From NCBI GenBank assembly GCA_028291515.1, contig JAQGHU010000022.1:186001-250000 (forward strand): a DNA stretch of 64,000 nucleotides, in the 5' to 3' direction. The stretch comes from Schlesneria sp. GTDB lineage: Bacteria; Planctomycetota; Planctomycetia; Planctomycetales; Planctomycetaceae. The notes beneath the pieces are model-generated. The model was not told where the DNA came from. It made no database searches and saw only the letters and a list, made by a program, of their open reading frames with translations. Below are positions 43,439 through 53,768 of this stretch, one piece after another; positions within the stretch are counted from its first letter, which is position 1; each line of letters starts with the position of its first letter. A program made the translations under genes and the position numbers.

Positions 43439-44293
43439 TCAGACGCGGGAAGTCTCGTCACGCTCCCATCGGTATGTGCTTAGTTTCTTGAGCTGGGTGC
43501 GAGCTCGCATTTCAGCGACTGCTTTGACCAGAACATAAAGTCCCAACTTGGGCCAGATCAGCGGTTGCATCGCCAGTTTCCAGTAGGGGGAGCGTTTGTC
43601 ATCCTGACCTTCTGCCGCATTGAGGCGCTGCATCAATTCAGGATATTTCCGGCTGAGTTCGCGGTTTCCCAGCGTCGCGCGAGTCTTCACTTTGAGCAGC
43701 GCGCCAATCGATGCCGGCGGCAATACGGTGAAAGCACAGTCGTCCAGAATCTGACGCTCTTCGGGGCTGAAGTGCGCTCGAACAAAACCATCGTCCGCGA
43801 TGACATCGGGGAAGGTTCCAAAGCGACTGCGTCCCTGTTGAGACAAGGCATACACCCCAGATCCGATCATGCCACGCAAGTGATAGGGGGTCTTCAGCCA
43901 GACATCGTAGAAAGCACGGATCGCCCAGGATCGGTGCGAAAGATCGACTTTCATTCGGGGCGCCGCGGCCAGCGTGTCCGATTGCGACAAGGCATCGACG
44001 ATTTTCTGGATCGTTCCGTATGTCAAGGAGATATCTGCATCCACATAGATCCTGGGGAACGACTGGGCGGCCGCATCACCCAGATTGAGCGCCCACGTTT
44101 TCGATCCTTTTGAGGTCTCGATGACGCGAACTGTCGGACCGAATGCGCGAGCGATCTCGGCCGTGCGATCATGGCATCCGTTGCAACAAACAATAATCTC
44201 CATGTCAGAGCCATCAGCGTCCTTCAGCAGGCTGCTCAAAGTGCGCCCGATGACCGCTTCTTCGTTACACGCAGGGATGATAATTGAAACCAT
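43439..44293 (-). CDS. GT2-family glycosyltransferase
   Basis: 284 residues from the ATG at 44293, where homology begins at once (MVSIIIPACNEEAVIGRTLSSLL). The open frame upstream overlaps the acetyltransferase gene and is not used. GT-A features: DMEIIVCCNGCHDRTAEIA, PRIYVDADISLTYGTI (DxD) and VIADDGFVRAHFSPEER. The tail KLGLYVLVKAVAEMRARTQLKK is amphipathic and may bind the membrane. Confidence 0.9.
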   Translation of the reverse strand: MVSIIIPACNEEAVIGRTLSSLLKDADGSDMEIIVCCNGCHDRTAEIARAFGPTVRVIETSKGSKTWALNLGDAAAQSFPRIYVDADISLTYGTIQKIVDALSQSDTLAAAPRMKVDLSHRSWAIRAFYDVWLKTPYHLRGMIGSGVYALSQQGRSRFGTFPDVIADDGFVRAHFSPEERQILDDCAFTVLPPASIGALLKVKTRATLGNRELSRKYPELMQRLNAAEGQDDKRSPYWKLAMQPLIWPKLGLYVLVKAVAEMRARTQLKKLSTYRWERDETSRV

Positions 44294-44333
44294 GGTCTTG
44301 GACTCGATGTGCGAACAATTGCGAAATGCGACT

Positions 44334-45125
44334 TCAGGATCGGGGCGATGGCAATACCATCGCATGAACCCGCGGATTCTCGACTGGTGTCTGACAGTTG
44401 GTGTTTGCGCTGCTACAGTGCGAATCGACGAGCAGTCCATCCAATTCGTCGCGGCGTGCTTCGACTTCTGCAGACGGTAACAACCACCATTTGTTTGCGA
44501 GCAACCTCTGTTGGACTTCTATCGGAAAGCGGTCTCGAATTCTTTTCGCTGGCGACCCGGCGACAATCGCAAAGTCAGGGACATCTTTCGTGACTACAGC
44601 TCCGGCACCAATGACGGCCCCATTTCCGACCCGTCGGCATCCCGGAGTGATGATGGCATTGCAGCCGATCCAGACATCATGACCGATCACCAATTGAGTC
44701 GGTTCGTCGACGATCGCAGCACTGTTCAGGCCTTGTTCGTAGAAGAAGGGATGAGTCGAAAGTCGATCGATCGGGTGGTTCTGCATGAACATGCGGACTC
44801 CGCGCGCGATGGAAACGTAGCGGCCGATGAACGTCCCTTTCGGCATGGTGGCAGGGTCAAAACAATCGCCGTAGCTATAGGCCCCGATCTCGACCTCATG
44901 GTATTTCGACATCAGTTCACGAGATGTTGCCGACAACATCGCCCCACCTTCCAGCCGATTGATCAGGAGCAGCATGAACCGTGCAATCGTCCATCGTCGA
45001 TGACAACCGAGTAGCTTGTAGATCGACCGTAGCAGCGGCGCGAACCGCGACCGCCGCAGACCGTCTGCGGGACTGGTCGTGCTGCGTTCGGGCTCAACCG
45101 TCGCTAGTTTTAGAGTTGTCGACAT
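44334..45125 (-). CDS. Hexapeptide-repeat O-acetyltransferase (CatB/LbH type)
   Basis: 263 residues. A ~70-residue N-terminal region precedes a left-handed beta-helix: FIGRYVSIARGVRMFMQNHPIDRLSTHPFFYE, LVIGHDVWIGCNAIITPGCRRVGNGAVIGAGAVVTKDVPDFAIVAGSPAKRIRDRF. This is the xenobiotic/virginiamycin acetyltransferase-like signature with the catalytic His in QNHPID. In this cluster it probably acetylates a sugar of the polymer. Confidence 0.9.
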   Translation of the reverse strand: MSTTLKLATVEPERSTTSPADGLRRSRFAPLLRSIYKLLGCHRRWTIARFMLLLINRLEGGAMLSATSRELMSKYHEVEIGAYSYGDCFDPATMPKGTFIGRYVSIARGVRMFMQNHPIDRLSTHPFFYEQGLNSAAIVDEPTQLVIGHDVWIGCNAIITPGCRRVGNGAVIGAGAVVTKDVPDFAIVAGSPAKRIRDRFPIEVQQRLLANKWWLLPSAEVEARRDELDGLLVDSHCSSANTNCQTPVENPRVHAMVLPSPRS

Positions 45126-45161
45126 CAGCCTACTCGTAAGGAATCCTGGGATCGTGGTATG

Positions 45162-46142
45162 TCAGTTTGAAGAATGCGTTTGTAAGTCAGAGCGAAAACC
45201 CCACCACCACCGTGACGGGCGAAGGACGATCCCTTCGTAACAATCGCGCAGCTCTTTCGCTCGTTGTTTCATCGAGAAGGTGCTTCCCAACAAGCCGGCG
45301 CAATATCTGACGAAAGCGTGCACCCAGAGCAAACAAGCCCCGGTGAATGAAGCCAATGGGGACCAATGTTTCCGCAGGAAGTGCATACGAGCCTGCGCGA
45401 TGAGTTGTTGTCGACGAGCGTCGAACTGTTTACCGCTACCGACCAGATGAATGATTTCCGCCTTCGGCGTCATGACGATGGAATACCCACGCTGTCGCAG
45501 TCGATGACACAGATCCATTTCTTCCGAGTACATAAAGAAACTGGGATCAAAACCGTCGACAGTCGCCCAGGCTTCGGATGACACCATCATGAACGCTCCG
45601 TGAAGCGTCTCGACTTCACGTGCCTCGTCGGCTTCTTCTGGAAGCCAGCCGCTGATCAGTGATGAGCCGCCAACCGCGCTGATTGCGATTCGACCTAAAG
45701 TTGGGATGACTTGTCGGCAGCCGAGATCGCGCGATCCGTTGGGAAGTCTCGATCGTCCACCAATCGCACCTGCTTTCGGAAAAGCGAGCGCTGTGGAGTA
45801 GAGGTTTCCAATTGCGTTGTCGCTAACAATCGTGTCCGGGTTGAGTAGAAGCAGGTAACGTCCCGTGGCATGCTGCGCGAGCAGGTTGTTACCTCGTCCG
45901 AATCCCAGGTTCTCGGAATTGTCGACAATACGCACATCGGAGAATTCGGATCGAACCAGGTCGACGGCTCCATCGTTGGAGCAATCGACAAGCAGAACTT
46001 CGTACGTGCATCCACTCGTGTGCGCGTAAATGCCCTCCAGGCATTGTGCGATCAGGTGACGCACCTTGTAGCAGACGATCAAAATGCTGACATCAATCAT
46101 GTTTGTCATTTCACTACTGTCAGAACTCTGAAGGGCCGTCAT
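45162..46142 (-). CDS. GT2-family glycosyltransferase (rhamnosyltransferase-like)
   Basis: About 326 residues from the ATG at 46142 (46109 is an alternative). VSILIVCYKVRHLIAQCLEGIYAHT, EVLLVDCSNDGAVDLVRSEF, ENLGFGRGNNLLAQHATGRYLLLLNPDTIV (DxD-like NPD), FFMYSEEMDLCHRLRQRGYSIVMTPKAEIIHLVG. The YSEEMDLC-R motif is typical of the WcaA/rhamnosyltransferase branch. The C-terminal hydrophobic segment (LASFTGACLLWVHAFVRY) may associate with the membrane. Confidence 0.9.
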   Translation of the reverse strand: MTALQSSDSSEMTNMIDVSILIVCYKVRHLIAQCLEGIYAHTSGCTYEVLLVDCSNDGAVDLVRSEFSDVRIVDNSENLGFGRGNNLLAQHATGRYLLLLNPDTIVSDNAIGNLYSTALAFPKAGAIGGRSRLPNGSRDLGCRQVIPTLGRIAISAVGGSSLISGWLPEEADEAREVETLHGAFMMVSSEAWATVDGFDPSFFMYSEEMDLCHRLRQRGYSIVMTPKAEIIHLVGSGKQFDARRQQLIAQARMHFLRKHWSPLASFTGACLLWVHAFVRYCAGLLGSTFSMKQRAKELRDCYEGIVLRPSRWWWGFRSDLQTHSSN

Positions 46143-46155
46143 GATCAATCCGTTG

Positions 46156-47259
46156 TCAAAGCGATCGTGATGCGTTGGCTGCTGCTGGTATCTTGGACGG
46201 ATTACTGGCGATCTTGCGAGCCAAGTCGCTGGCATGTGCCAGTGCTCGGTCAGCTGGAACGCGTCTTTTCAGTCGCTCCGTACAGTACTGTCGCAAGAAC
46301 CAGTAGGCAGTAATCGCATCCACCGCCCAATAGGGGGCGGATTCTTCACAGGCCCATTCCTTTGGCCGCAATAGGCGTTTGACGGTGTAGGCCGCTGTCT
46401 TGCGGAGCACGCGACCCCACCGCCACGAAAACAGCGATCCTCGCTTCCACTTGAGATGCACATAAGCTTCTGAACGTCCCAGATTTCGAGCCGCTCTCAT
46501 AATCGATTTGGCTTGCAGGCGAGCAGCGTCGAAGTAATGTTCGACCCAGGCATCGTGGACCATCTGCAGGCGATAGCCGGCTGCTCTCATCTGCATCACG
46601 AACAGCGAGTCTTCGCAGTTCCCCAGTGCTCCGGGGCCCAGGGCCACATCAAAGCCAGGAACCTTTTCAAGGATCTTGCGAGAGAAAGCCATGTTCGCAC
46701 CAAACAACACTGGCGTCTGCAGGTTCTCGGTCGATTCCAACGCCGCACAGAAACATGGAAAGGCTTCCAACAGCCAACGTCTGCGGAGATGCGGCGCAAT
46801 CCGAACTCCGCCCCCTGTCGCGTCGGCCAGGTTGGCCGCAATGGGCCGACACATCTTCTCGACCCACTGTGCGGGAAAACGGACATCGTCATCGGTCAGC
46901 ATCAGGATGGATCCGTTCGCCTCCCGGATCCCTCGATTCAGGGCGTTCGATTTATTGGGCCATTCATCGTAAAGGTAGGTGACTCGCATCTCAGGGATCT
47001 GAGCATTGTCGACGACCTGGCGAGTGTGGTCCGTTGAACCATTGTCCACGATTACGACTTCCGCATCGCACTGCTCTGGGACTTCCGTCTGAGCCAATGA
47101 GTCGAGCGTCAGCCGCAAATCTTCGGCACGATTGTGAGTGCAGATCACGATCGAGACCTGCATACGACGATCCATCGTCGCGGAGACCTCGCCAGCGACT
47201 TTGTCGTTGTGAAGTTCGCCGCAAGATGATGCATCAAGACTTGTTTGGAGGCAGCTCAT
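46156..47259 (-). CDS. GT2-family glycosyltransferase
   Basis: 367 residues in the full frame; homology starts at VSIVICTHNRAEDL, so the ATG at 47175 (GAGG upstream) may be the true start. GT-A features: AEVVIVDNGSTDHTRQVV, NGSILMLTDDDVRFPAQWVEKM (DDD), FGANMAFSRKIL, GNCEDSLFVMQMRAAGYRLQMV. The C-terminal ~110 residues are basic and Arg-rich. It lies 14 bp from the next GT gene. Confidence 0.9.
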   Translation of the reverse strand: MSCLQTSLDASSCGELHNDKVAGEVSATMDRRMQVSIVICTHNRAEDLRLTLDSLAQTEVPEQCDAEVVIVDNGSTDHTRQVVDNAQIPEMRVTYLYDEWPNKSNALNRGIREANGSILMLTDDDVRFPAQWVEKMCRPIAANLADATGGGVRIAPHLRRRWLLEAFPCFCAALESTENLQTPVLFGANMAFSRKILEKVPGFDVALGPGALGNCEDSLFVMQMRAAGYRLQMVHDAWVEHYFDAARLQAKSIMRAARNLGRSEAYVHLKWKRGSLFSWRWGRVLRKTAAYTVKRLLRPKEWACEESAPYWAVDAITAYWFLRQYCTERLKRRVPADRALAHASDLARKIASNPSKIPAAANASRSL

Positions 47260-47329
47260 GATCAGGAACTTCGATAACCTTCAGATCGGTTGGAGATTCG
47301 TAGTAATCAGCGACGAAGCTTGTGATGGA

Positions 47330-47866
47330 TTAGGCCGTGGCTGATGTCACGGACGGACGCGAACTCAGGATTGATCCCGCGGACAGTGTTTCGGACGGAG
47401 CGTCTTGCAGGATTCCGAATCGGCCGACCGCGATTCCAATCCGGATGACCTTGGCGGGGTTACCGGCCACGATACAGGCGGAAGGGACATCCTTCGTGAC
47501 GACGGAACCAGCAGCAACAATCGAGCCATCACCAATCGTTACACCCGGTAAAATGATTGATCGAGCACCGATGAAACATTGATCACCGATATACGTGTCC
47601 GTTCGCAGTCGACGGCACATGTCATGCGACAGGACTGCTGCACCGAAAGCGATATAGGACTCTCTGCCAATGTGAATCCCGCTGGGGTAAGTGCGATCGA
47701 GTTTGGCACTCAGGGAAATGACCGAACTGATGTCGATATCCATCCCCCAGACGCGGGTATTGATCCACCAGCGGATACGATTGAGCGTCCGCTGGATGAA
47801 GAGCAGGCCGTTGAGGCTCTTCAACAGACCACGTCGCCGTTTCGTGGGGTTATTGCTGACAGGCAT
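47330..47866 (-). CDS. WcaF-like hexapeptide acetyltransferase
   Basis: 178 residues from the ATG at 47866, preceded by AAGGG; a start at 47881 is possible. It overlaps the upstream polymerase gene by 17 nt. [42 protein letters not shown], then left-handed beta-helix turns [54 protein letters not shown]. This is the colanic-acid acetyltransferase WcaF/WcaB pattern. Likely O-acetylates the repeat unit. Confidence 0.88.
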   Translation of the reverse strand: MPVSNNPTKRRRGLLKSLNGLLFIQRTLNRIRWWINTRVWGMDIDISSVISLSAKLDRTYPSGIHIGRESYIAFGAAVLSHDMCRRLRTDTYIGDQCFIGARSIILPGVTIGDGSIVAAGSVVTKDVPSACIVAGNPAKVIRIGIAVGRFGILQDAPSETLSAGSILSSRPSVTSATA

Positions 47867-49193
47867 TTGGCGGCCCTTCAATAAAGGCTTGTTTCACGAT
47901 CATTCGATACTGTGGCCGGGTGGCAATGCAGACCGCGCCGCAGATCATCGCAATATGCATGTTGTAAATCAGCACGATTTGCCCGAAATAGGACACGGCC
48001 GTGAAGCTTGCCAGATGCACGAACAGAGACGTACCAATGCACCAGGCCAGCCACTGTTGCTTTGCCGTGCGAACGGCTTTCAGATGGCGGCCAATGATGC
48101 CGAAGGCCAGGGCGATGATCGCCACAAACAATGACAACGTCACCGCACCGCCACGTAGCGCTTCCAGCACGTACTGGTTAGTGATGTCGCCCAGATAGTG
48201 CCCGTACTCTTTGCCCCAGTGCAGATTCGACGCCAGGCCAAGTATGCACCATTCATCAAAATGGCGAATCGTTGCGTCGATCAGCAGAAACCGATAGTGC
48301 CCAGTCGACCCGCCCACGATGTCGGCTCGAGCAAGTAGATGCCAGACTGGAGCCTTCATCATCATGTGCAAGACGCACAGAGTCACAACGATCCCGATGC
48401 GGACCGCGAGCATATGTCGACGTAGCGCGAAACATCCCAGGCCAATCATGGAAAAGGCTACACCCATGATCGGCGTGCTCGATGAGCAGGCCGCGATGAT
48501 GACGAATGAGGCGAAGACTCCGAGATAGCCCACAATCTTGGCACGGCCGGTGATGATCAGTGCGATGAACGCAGGCAAGTTCGCGGCCCAGAAAACTCCG
48601 GCAAGAATGGGATGTGAGAACGCCCCTTGGCATCGAAGCTTGCCATCGCGGATCACCGTCATCAACGGAACACCGCCAAAGATCGAGAAAAGATTCACGC
48701 GGGTCGCATACTCAAAAGAGAAGCCCGCAGCGACGGGAATCGCAATCAAAGCCAACGAACGAATGGCTTGAAACACAGCCTCCTGCCCCTGGAGCAGTCC
48801 GCGGAAAACAAAGTAAGCCCCCGCGGTATCGATCAGGGTGCCGACCTTGAAAGTGAGCGCACTGGGTTCCCCTTTCTGGGCGACATAGATGAGTGTTCCG
48901 AAGACGGACCACGCGATCACGCACCAATCGATTTTCGCCCAGGCGACCGTGCTCCAATCCTTGCGGATGACGCATCGAATAGCTCCACAAAGGATGAGGA
49001 GTCTGAGCAGATAACACGACGTCCCGAACAAATTGAAGTTCTGGGCGCTGGAGACGCAGGTGGCCAGCACAAGATAGGCTGTCACCGCGTGCGGTCGACT
49101 GCCGAACAGGATAAAACCTGCGGCGATCGTTGCCATGACGACAGCCAATGGATGTAGAGTGGTCTCTTGCATCCAGACTTGGTCAGTGTTCAT
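47850..49193 (-). CDS. O-antigen polymerase/ligase-like membrane protein (Wzy/WaaL type)
   Basis: 447 residues, about 11-12 transmembrane helices along the whole length. A large periplasmic loop (~290-360) contains [45 protein letters not shown], the arrangement of Wzy/WaaL proteins. Sequence is weakly conserved in this family, so the call rests on topology, the loop and the cluster context. It would polymerise the repeat units delivered by the flippase at 50201. Confidence 0.8.
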   Translation of the reverse strand: MNTDQVWMQETTLHPLAVVMATIAAGFILFGSRPHAVTAYLVLATCVSSAQNFNLFGTSCYLLRLLILCGAIRCVIRKDWSTVAWAKIDWCVIAWSVFGTLIYVAQKGEPSALTFKVGTLIDTAGAYFVFRGLLQGQEAVFQAIRSLALIAIPVAAGFSFEYATRVNLFSIFGGVPLMTVIRDGKLRCQGAFSHPILAGVFWAANLPAFIALIITGRAKIVGYLGVFASFVIIAACSSSTPIMGVAFSMIGLGCFALRRHMLAVRIGIVVTLCVLHMMMKAPVWHLLARADIVGGSTGHYRFLLIDATIRHFDEWCILGLASNLHWGKEYGHYLGDITNQYVLEALRGGAVTLSLFVAIIALAFGIIGRHLKAVRTAKQQWLAWCIGTSLFVHLASFTAVSYFGQIVLIYNMHIAMICGAVCIATRPQYRMIVKQAFIEGPPNACQQ

Positions 49194-49220
49194 GAACGGT
49201 ACTCACTAGCGAAGGCAGGT

Positions 49221-50204
49221 CTAAGCGCTGAAACTCTTGACTCGGCTGCGGAGCCAATCGGGACTGACGGAATAGATCGCGGCCTTGAGGTACTGAAAAT
49301 CAAACGGCTGGAGTCGGACGCAGCGCAGGCCGGTCGTCAACGCGGCCAGACGTTGGCCATGATTTCTCAAATCTTGAACACTCTTGACGAAGTGAGCCGC
49401 CACGCCATTGTCCATGCGTGATCGGCCGGTGCGACTTCGCGCGTGCGTAGCGAGCCAATTCTCAAAATCGATCCCCCGCCGTTCGCATGCGCGGCGCTGT
49501 ACTTCTCTGACAAAGCGGTCTCGTCCGGTCGGATCGCTTCTGGTCAGCGACGACCAATGCACGCGGTAGGAATACAAGCATTCCCCCACCACGATCACCG
49601 GATGCTGCTCGCCGATGCGCAAGATGTAATCATACCCTTCGCCCAGGCGCAGTTCCGGGGCATAGCGGACGCTCTTGACCAGGGACATGCGATACATCGC
49701 GGTCGGATCATGTGCCGGCATTTTCACTTGCTCGATATCTTCGCGACATCGATCGGCATTCTTGGCTCTGAATGTCGGGGCCACCCGGCGGTTGTGAATG
49801 ATCAAGTCGTGTCCCGAGAAAACCGCGGCGACATCGGGATGCTGCTGCATCGCGGCGACGAGTGAAGTCAGTCGATTCGGATGCGATAGGTCATCTGCAT
49901 CTTGAAGGACATAGAATTCGCCTCGGGCTGATTCGATGGCCGTATTCATTGCCATCGGCTTGCCGCTGTTGGCCTGCCGATACCAACTGATGCGAGGATC
50001 CTGGAAGGCCGACATGGCTCGATCGATCGAGCCGTCAGTGCTTCCGTCATCGATAATGATTAATTCCAGGTTGGAATATGTCTGATCCAGAACGCTTTGG
50101 ATCGCTGGCAAAAGGTACTGGCCCGCGTTGTATGCGGGCATCAGCACGCTCACCAGAGGCACCACTGAGATACTCTTGTTTGATGTCGCTAAGCAACTTG
50201 TCAT
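49221..50204 (-). CDS. GT2-family glycosyltransferase
   Basis: 327 residues from the ATG at 50204, which overlaps the stop of the flippase gene (ATGA at 50201-50204). The frame is open to 50663 but that part is a shadow of the flippase. VSVLMPAYNAGQYLLPAIQSVLDQTYSNLELIIIDDGSTDGS, then GEFYVLQDADDLSHPNRL (DxDD), and LRLGEGYDYILRIGEQHPVIVVGECLYSYRVHWSSLTR. The translational coupling to wzx is notable. Confidence 0.92.
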   Translation of the reverse strand: MTSCLATSNKSISVVPLVSVLMPAYNAGQYLLPAIQSVLDQTYSNLELIIIDDGSTDGSIDRAMSAFQDPRISWYRQANSGKPMAMNTAIESARGEFYVLQDADDLSHPNRLTSLVAAMQQHPDVAAVFSGHDLIIHNRRVAPTFRAKNADRCREDIEQVKMPAHDPTAMYRMSLVKSVRYAPELRLGEGYDYILRIGEQHPVIVVGECLYSYRVHWSSLTRSDPTGRDRFVREVQRRACERRGIDFENWLATHARSRTGRSRMDNGVAAHFVKSVQDLRNHGQRLAALTTGLRCVRLQPFDFQYLKAAIYSVSPDWLRSRVKSFSA

Positions 50205-51862
50205 ATCGTGCTCGGGACTGTGGTTGATGGCGTTGAGAGATGAAACGCGTTGGCAACGAACTGCATGGCTTTCCGAGCAGTCGCTCGTGTGGACGGCATC
50301 ATGAAGATCAGACCGCAGTACACAGGGATGAACATCGCGGTGTTGATCGCCAGGCCAACAATCGGTGTCGACACCGCTGTGTAACCGCTGCCATTCAGAA
50401 GCATGCAGAGAGCCGCGGTGGCAACTGAGGCCAACAGTGGCGGCGCGGCGGTCAGCAAGACCTGACGAGGCGCAATCGGCGAGTCCGTGCAGGCCATCCA
50501 GATAAACAGCACAAGCAGAAACAGCCAACTGGTGCTGAAGCCGATGGCCAGTCCTTCGATTCCAAATTGAGCTCCCACAATGAAGGTCGCTAGCATCGCC
50601 GGTGCAGAGACCAGTCCCCAACGCAGCGAGATATTGGATCGACCGAGAGTGACGCACAGCCAATAAGGTGCGACGCTAAATGTTCCGCACAAAGCGGCTG
50701 GGGCGAGGTATCGGAAGAGTGGTACCGCCTGCTTCCATTCACTGCCGAGGAACAGCGCGATGACATCCTCGGCAGCGACGAACAGCAGCGCGACGATGGG
50801 AGTGCTGACGCAAGCCAGCAGAGCCAGCATCTCCAGATAGACGGCCGCATACTTGCGAGGTTCCGATTGAAGGCGACTTAGCGTCGGGACGACAATCCCG
50901 GTCAACGGCGTGTTGATGTGATAAAAAGGCATCAACATCAGGGTGTAGGCCCGCGAATAAAGGCCCAACGCCGTGCTTCCCAGTACCATGCCCGCAACCA
51001 TGTTGTCGGCGTTGCGATTGACGTAGCTCAGGACATTGAATGCGGCTAAACCACCGCCGAACCGCAGCATCGGCCGGACGCCGGTATTCCGTCGAGGAAG
51101 TCCTGGGCGCCAGCCGCTGATCATGGTGCTTAATACCGCAGTTGCGAAGGCGGTCATCGCGGTCATGCCGATGAGCGCCCAATAGTGGAAGTTCAGGTAG
51201 GCCATCACGACCGCAACAACAAGCCCCAGGAACATGCTGCTGACTTCAATGATCGCCAGTTCTTTAAAACGCAGATTACGTCGCAGAAGTGCCTGATGCT
51301 GGACCGCCAGTCCACCGAAGATGATGGTGACAGAAAGCACAAGTGTGACGGCCAACAGCCGAGGTTCTCGATAAACCCAGGCAATTGCCGGGGCCATCAA
51401 TGCCGTCAGGGCAGCGATCAGACAACTGATGACGACATTGATCCAGAAGAGAGCACTGACCTGTCCCTGAGTGATGTTCTGACGTTGTACTGTCGCGGTC
51501 GAAAGTCCGGCATCCTTGAACAACTCCGCAAACCCAGTGATGACGGTGACCATGGCGACAATCCCAAAGTCCTCGGGTGTGAGCAGTCGCGCCAAGATCG
51601 CCGTCGTCGTCAATTTGAGGACGAGCTTGATCGCTTGCGAGCACATAGTGACCAGGCCACCACGAATCGATCGTCCGGCGAGGTCTCGATTGCAATGAGA
51701 ATTGTCGAAGTATTCGTCGCTTTTGGCTGGTGCCTGCGATGCAGGTGGTGCCAAGCGATCACCATCGGGCACTGCGTTCAAAGCAGGGTCCGACAGCTTG
51801 GCGGGGGCGGCAGATGGTTCGGTAAATGTCGTCAAGGTAACGTTCTGAGCTTGAAGTGGCAT
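50201..51862 (-). CDS. Wzx/WzxC-like polysaccharide flippase
   Basis: 553 residues. A ~50-residue cytoplasmic N-terminus precedes about 13-14 transmembrane helices of the MATE/MOP superfamily polysaccharide-synthase type: SIRGGLVTMCSQAIKLVLKLTTTAILARLLTPEDFGIVAMVTVITGF is the WzxC-type start. NADNMVAGMVLGSTALGLYSRAYTLMLMPF is the typical second conserved block. It moves the lipid-linked repeat unit across the inner membrane. Confidence 0.92.
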   Translation of the reverse strand: MPLQAQNVTLTTFTEPSAAPAKLSDPALNAVPDGDRLAPPASQAPAKSDEYFDNSHCNRDLAGRSIRGGLVTMCSQAIKLVLKLTTTAILARLLTPEDFGIVAMVTVITGFAELFKDAGLSTATVQRQNITQGQVSALFWINVVISCLIAALTALMAPAIAWVYREPRLLAVTLVLSVTIIFGGLAVQHQALLRRNLRFKELAIIEVSSMFLGLVVAVVMAYLNFHYWALIGMTAMTAFATAVLSTMISGWRPGLPRRNTGVRPMLRFGGGLAAFNVLSYVNRNADNMVAGMVLGSTALGLYSRAYTLMLMPFYHINTPLTGIVVPTLSRLQSEPRKYAAVYLEMLALLACVSTPIVALLFVAAEDVIALFLGSEWKQAVPLFRYLAPAALCGTFSVAPYWLCVTLGRSNISLRWGLVSAPAMLATFIVGAQFGIEGLAIGFSTSWLFLLVLFIWMACTDSPIAPRQVLLTAAPPLLASVATAALCMLLNGSGYTAVSTPIVGLAINTAMFIPVYCGLIFMMPSTRATARKAMQFVANAFHLSTPSTTVPSTI

Positions 51863-51892
51863 ACAGGAAATAACGCTGGATGTCGTCGCCAG

Positions 51893-53512
51893 TTACGCCG
51901 CGCCTTCTCGAAGCAAAACTGTCCTGATGGTGCGAAGAATGATGTACAGGTCGAGCCACAGCGACCAGTTGCGAATGTAGTACATGTCCCAATAGATGCG
52001 CATCTCGTAGACGCCACTGTTGCGACAGGTCACTTGCCAGAGTCCTGTCAGTCCGGGGCGCATCGTGATGTAAGCCGCGTATTCCTGCGGATAGTCATTG
52101 ACGTACGCACCATCGTAATTGGGCGAATTGACGATTGGTCGCGGTCCGACCAGACCCATGTCACCGCAGAGGATGTTCCATAGCTGGGGGAGTTCATCCA
52201 AGCTGGTTGTTCGGAGGAGGCGACCGATCCAGGTGACCCGAGGATCTCGTTTCAACTTATGTGTCGTCTCCCATTCGCTTCGCAATTCCGGATCGCTGTC
52301 GAGATATTGCTGCAACACCTTCTCGGCGTCTGGAACCATCGAGCGAAACTTCCAGGCCGAGAACGTTTTTCCGTCAAGGCCGATCCGCTTTTGTGAATAG
52401 AACAGCGGCCCCGGTGAGCTGAGGCGTATCGCAATGGCGATTGCCAGCAAGGCGGGGGATGCAAGCAGCAGCGCCGTCAGAGTCACAGTGATGTCGATCG
52501 ATCGCTTCAGGAACGACTGAGCACGGCTATGGCGAGAATTGGAAAGCCAGAGCCCACAAACTGGTCCGATGGTATGAGTGGTGTCCCACATGCCGCAGTC
52601 GAAGCCGCCGGACGAAAGCAGAACTCGATTCGGAATCGTATTGAGCTCGGCATCGACTTCAGGTGAGTTATTCCAGGGTTCTTCGCCACCGCTTCCACCA
52701 TTGCCAATCAGAACCCACGTCGCTTTGGATTCGAGGGCGCACTGGAGTGCATTCCTGACATCGCAGGCCGGAATTCCGAGCGCCTCGAGTCGACGACCGT
52801 GAGTCCAGTAGTCCTCGGAGGACAGTAAGACACCGGCTGGTTTCAAACCGCGATCTCGCATGAATGTCAGGCGGCGGAAGAGTTCGGCGGCGATATCGGA
52901 GGGAGCATAGATCAAGACGGGGGCTCCCCACCACGAACAGCGGGAGGCGATGCAACGGGCGGTGAATCGGGCTGCTGGAAGAACTGGTACCGCAAGTAGC
53001 AGGGTGGTGCAGGATGCCGCGACAAAATAGGTCCAGTTGACTGGGCTGGCCACAATTCCGATGCCGGTGAAGATGCAGAGCGCCGTCGCCGCAGACTGAA
53101 CCAACTGGCGAAATTCGACCGCAGGACTCGTTCCCAGCGCCGGATACAGATTCGCCAGTCGTGCAATCGGTGCCAGCAACAGAGAAGCAACCAGCGCCGT
53201 TTCTCGCGTGACCAAGTTGTGCGGCAAACTAAAGAGACGTTCGATGACGGTTGCGACGCCAAACAGCAACAGCCAGAGAGTGACAAAGTCGGCAATCAAC
53301 AGCGGCAGAGATGTCAGTAACGATTGCAGCAGTGCTCTATTCGCCAGTTCTCTCGACCCGTGCCCTGCGTTTGCCCTTAAGCGACATGATCGTGCCAACG
53401 ACGCGGCATGAGCTCGGTCCAGGCGGGGAAGCTGACGATATTGGGCCGGAAGCAGTGTTCGCTGGAAGGCGGTCCCGACCACGGCAATACGATCCGAAGA
53501 TTCTTTGATCAT
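51893..53512 (-). CDS. WbaP-like polyprenyl-phosphate sugar-1-phosphate transferase
   Basis: 539 residues. Four or five N-terminal transmembrane helices (~70-190), a cytoplasmic middle domain (VLIYAPSDIAAELFRRLTFM...) and the C-terminal bacterial sugar transferase domain: KRSIDITVTLTALLLASPALLAIAIAIRLSSPGPLFYSQKRIG, FSAWKFRSM, RTTSLDELPQLWNIL, GLVGPRPI, RPGLTGLWQV. It starts the repeat unit by transferring hexose-1-phosphate to undecaprenyl phosphate. Confidence 0.95.
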   Translation of the reverse strand: MIKESSDRIAVVGTAFQRTLLPAQYRQLPRLDRAHAASLARSCRLRANAGHGSRELANRALLQSLLTSLPLLIADFVTLWLLLFGVATVIERLFSLPHNLVTRETALVASLLLAPIARLANLYPALGTSPAVEFRQLVQSAATALCIFTGIGIVASPVNWTYFVAASCTTLLLAVPVLPAARFTARCIASRCSWWGAPVLIYAPSDIAAELFRRLTFMRDRGLKPAGVLLSSEDYWTHGRRLEALGIPACDVRNALQCALESKATWVLIGNGGSGGEEPWNNSPEVDAELNTIPNRVLLSSGGFDCGMWDTTHTIGPVCGLWLSNSRHSRAQSFLKRSIDITVTLTALLLASPALLAIAIAIRLSSPGPLFYSQKRIGLDGKTFSAWKFRSMVPDAEKVLQQYLDSDPELRSEWETTHKLKRDPRVTWIGRLLRTTSLDELPQLWNILCGDMGLVGPRPIVNSPNYDGAYVNDYPQEYAAYITMRPGLTGLWQVTCRNSGVYEMRIYWDMYYIRNWSLWLDLYIILRTIRTVLLREGAA

Positions 53513-53576
53513 AGAATAACTCGAGTTAACAGTTGGAAAGCGGCAATACCCTGAATCATGAGGCGTTACCAGAGAA

Positions 53577-53768
53577 TCAGTTGTTCTCGATCCTGGCGAC
53601 GACCCTCACCTCCGCTGGCAATTGGCTTACTGTGTGTGCTGGAGTGCTGGCCACTTCGATCAGAGCGATTCCATCCATGGTGTTTTGCGTTTCTTTCTGT
53701 GGATTGAGCATTGATCCAGGAACGTCCAGCGTTCCCGGAAGGCACCTTTGATGTCCCGGCATCGTCAC
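53577..53768 (-). CDS. Possible small protein, coupled to the upstream gene
   Basis: A 63-residue frame whose GTG overlaps the stop of the UDP-sugar pyrophosphorylase gene (GTGA at 53765-53768). It fills most of the gap before the WbaP-like gene. No hydrophobic segment, no known motif. The overlap and lack of an opposing gene make it possible, but such frames also occur by chance. Confidence 0.25.
   Translation of the reverse strand: MTMPGHQRCLPGTLDVPGSMLNPQKETQNTMDGIALIEVASTPAHTVSQLPAEVRVVARIENN

Noticed and set aside
50205-50663. N-terminal extension of the GT2 ORF at 49221
   Set aside because: It lies entirely inside the flippase gene; the ATG at 50204 overlaps the flippase stop and begins right before the GT2 motif.
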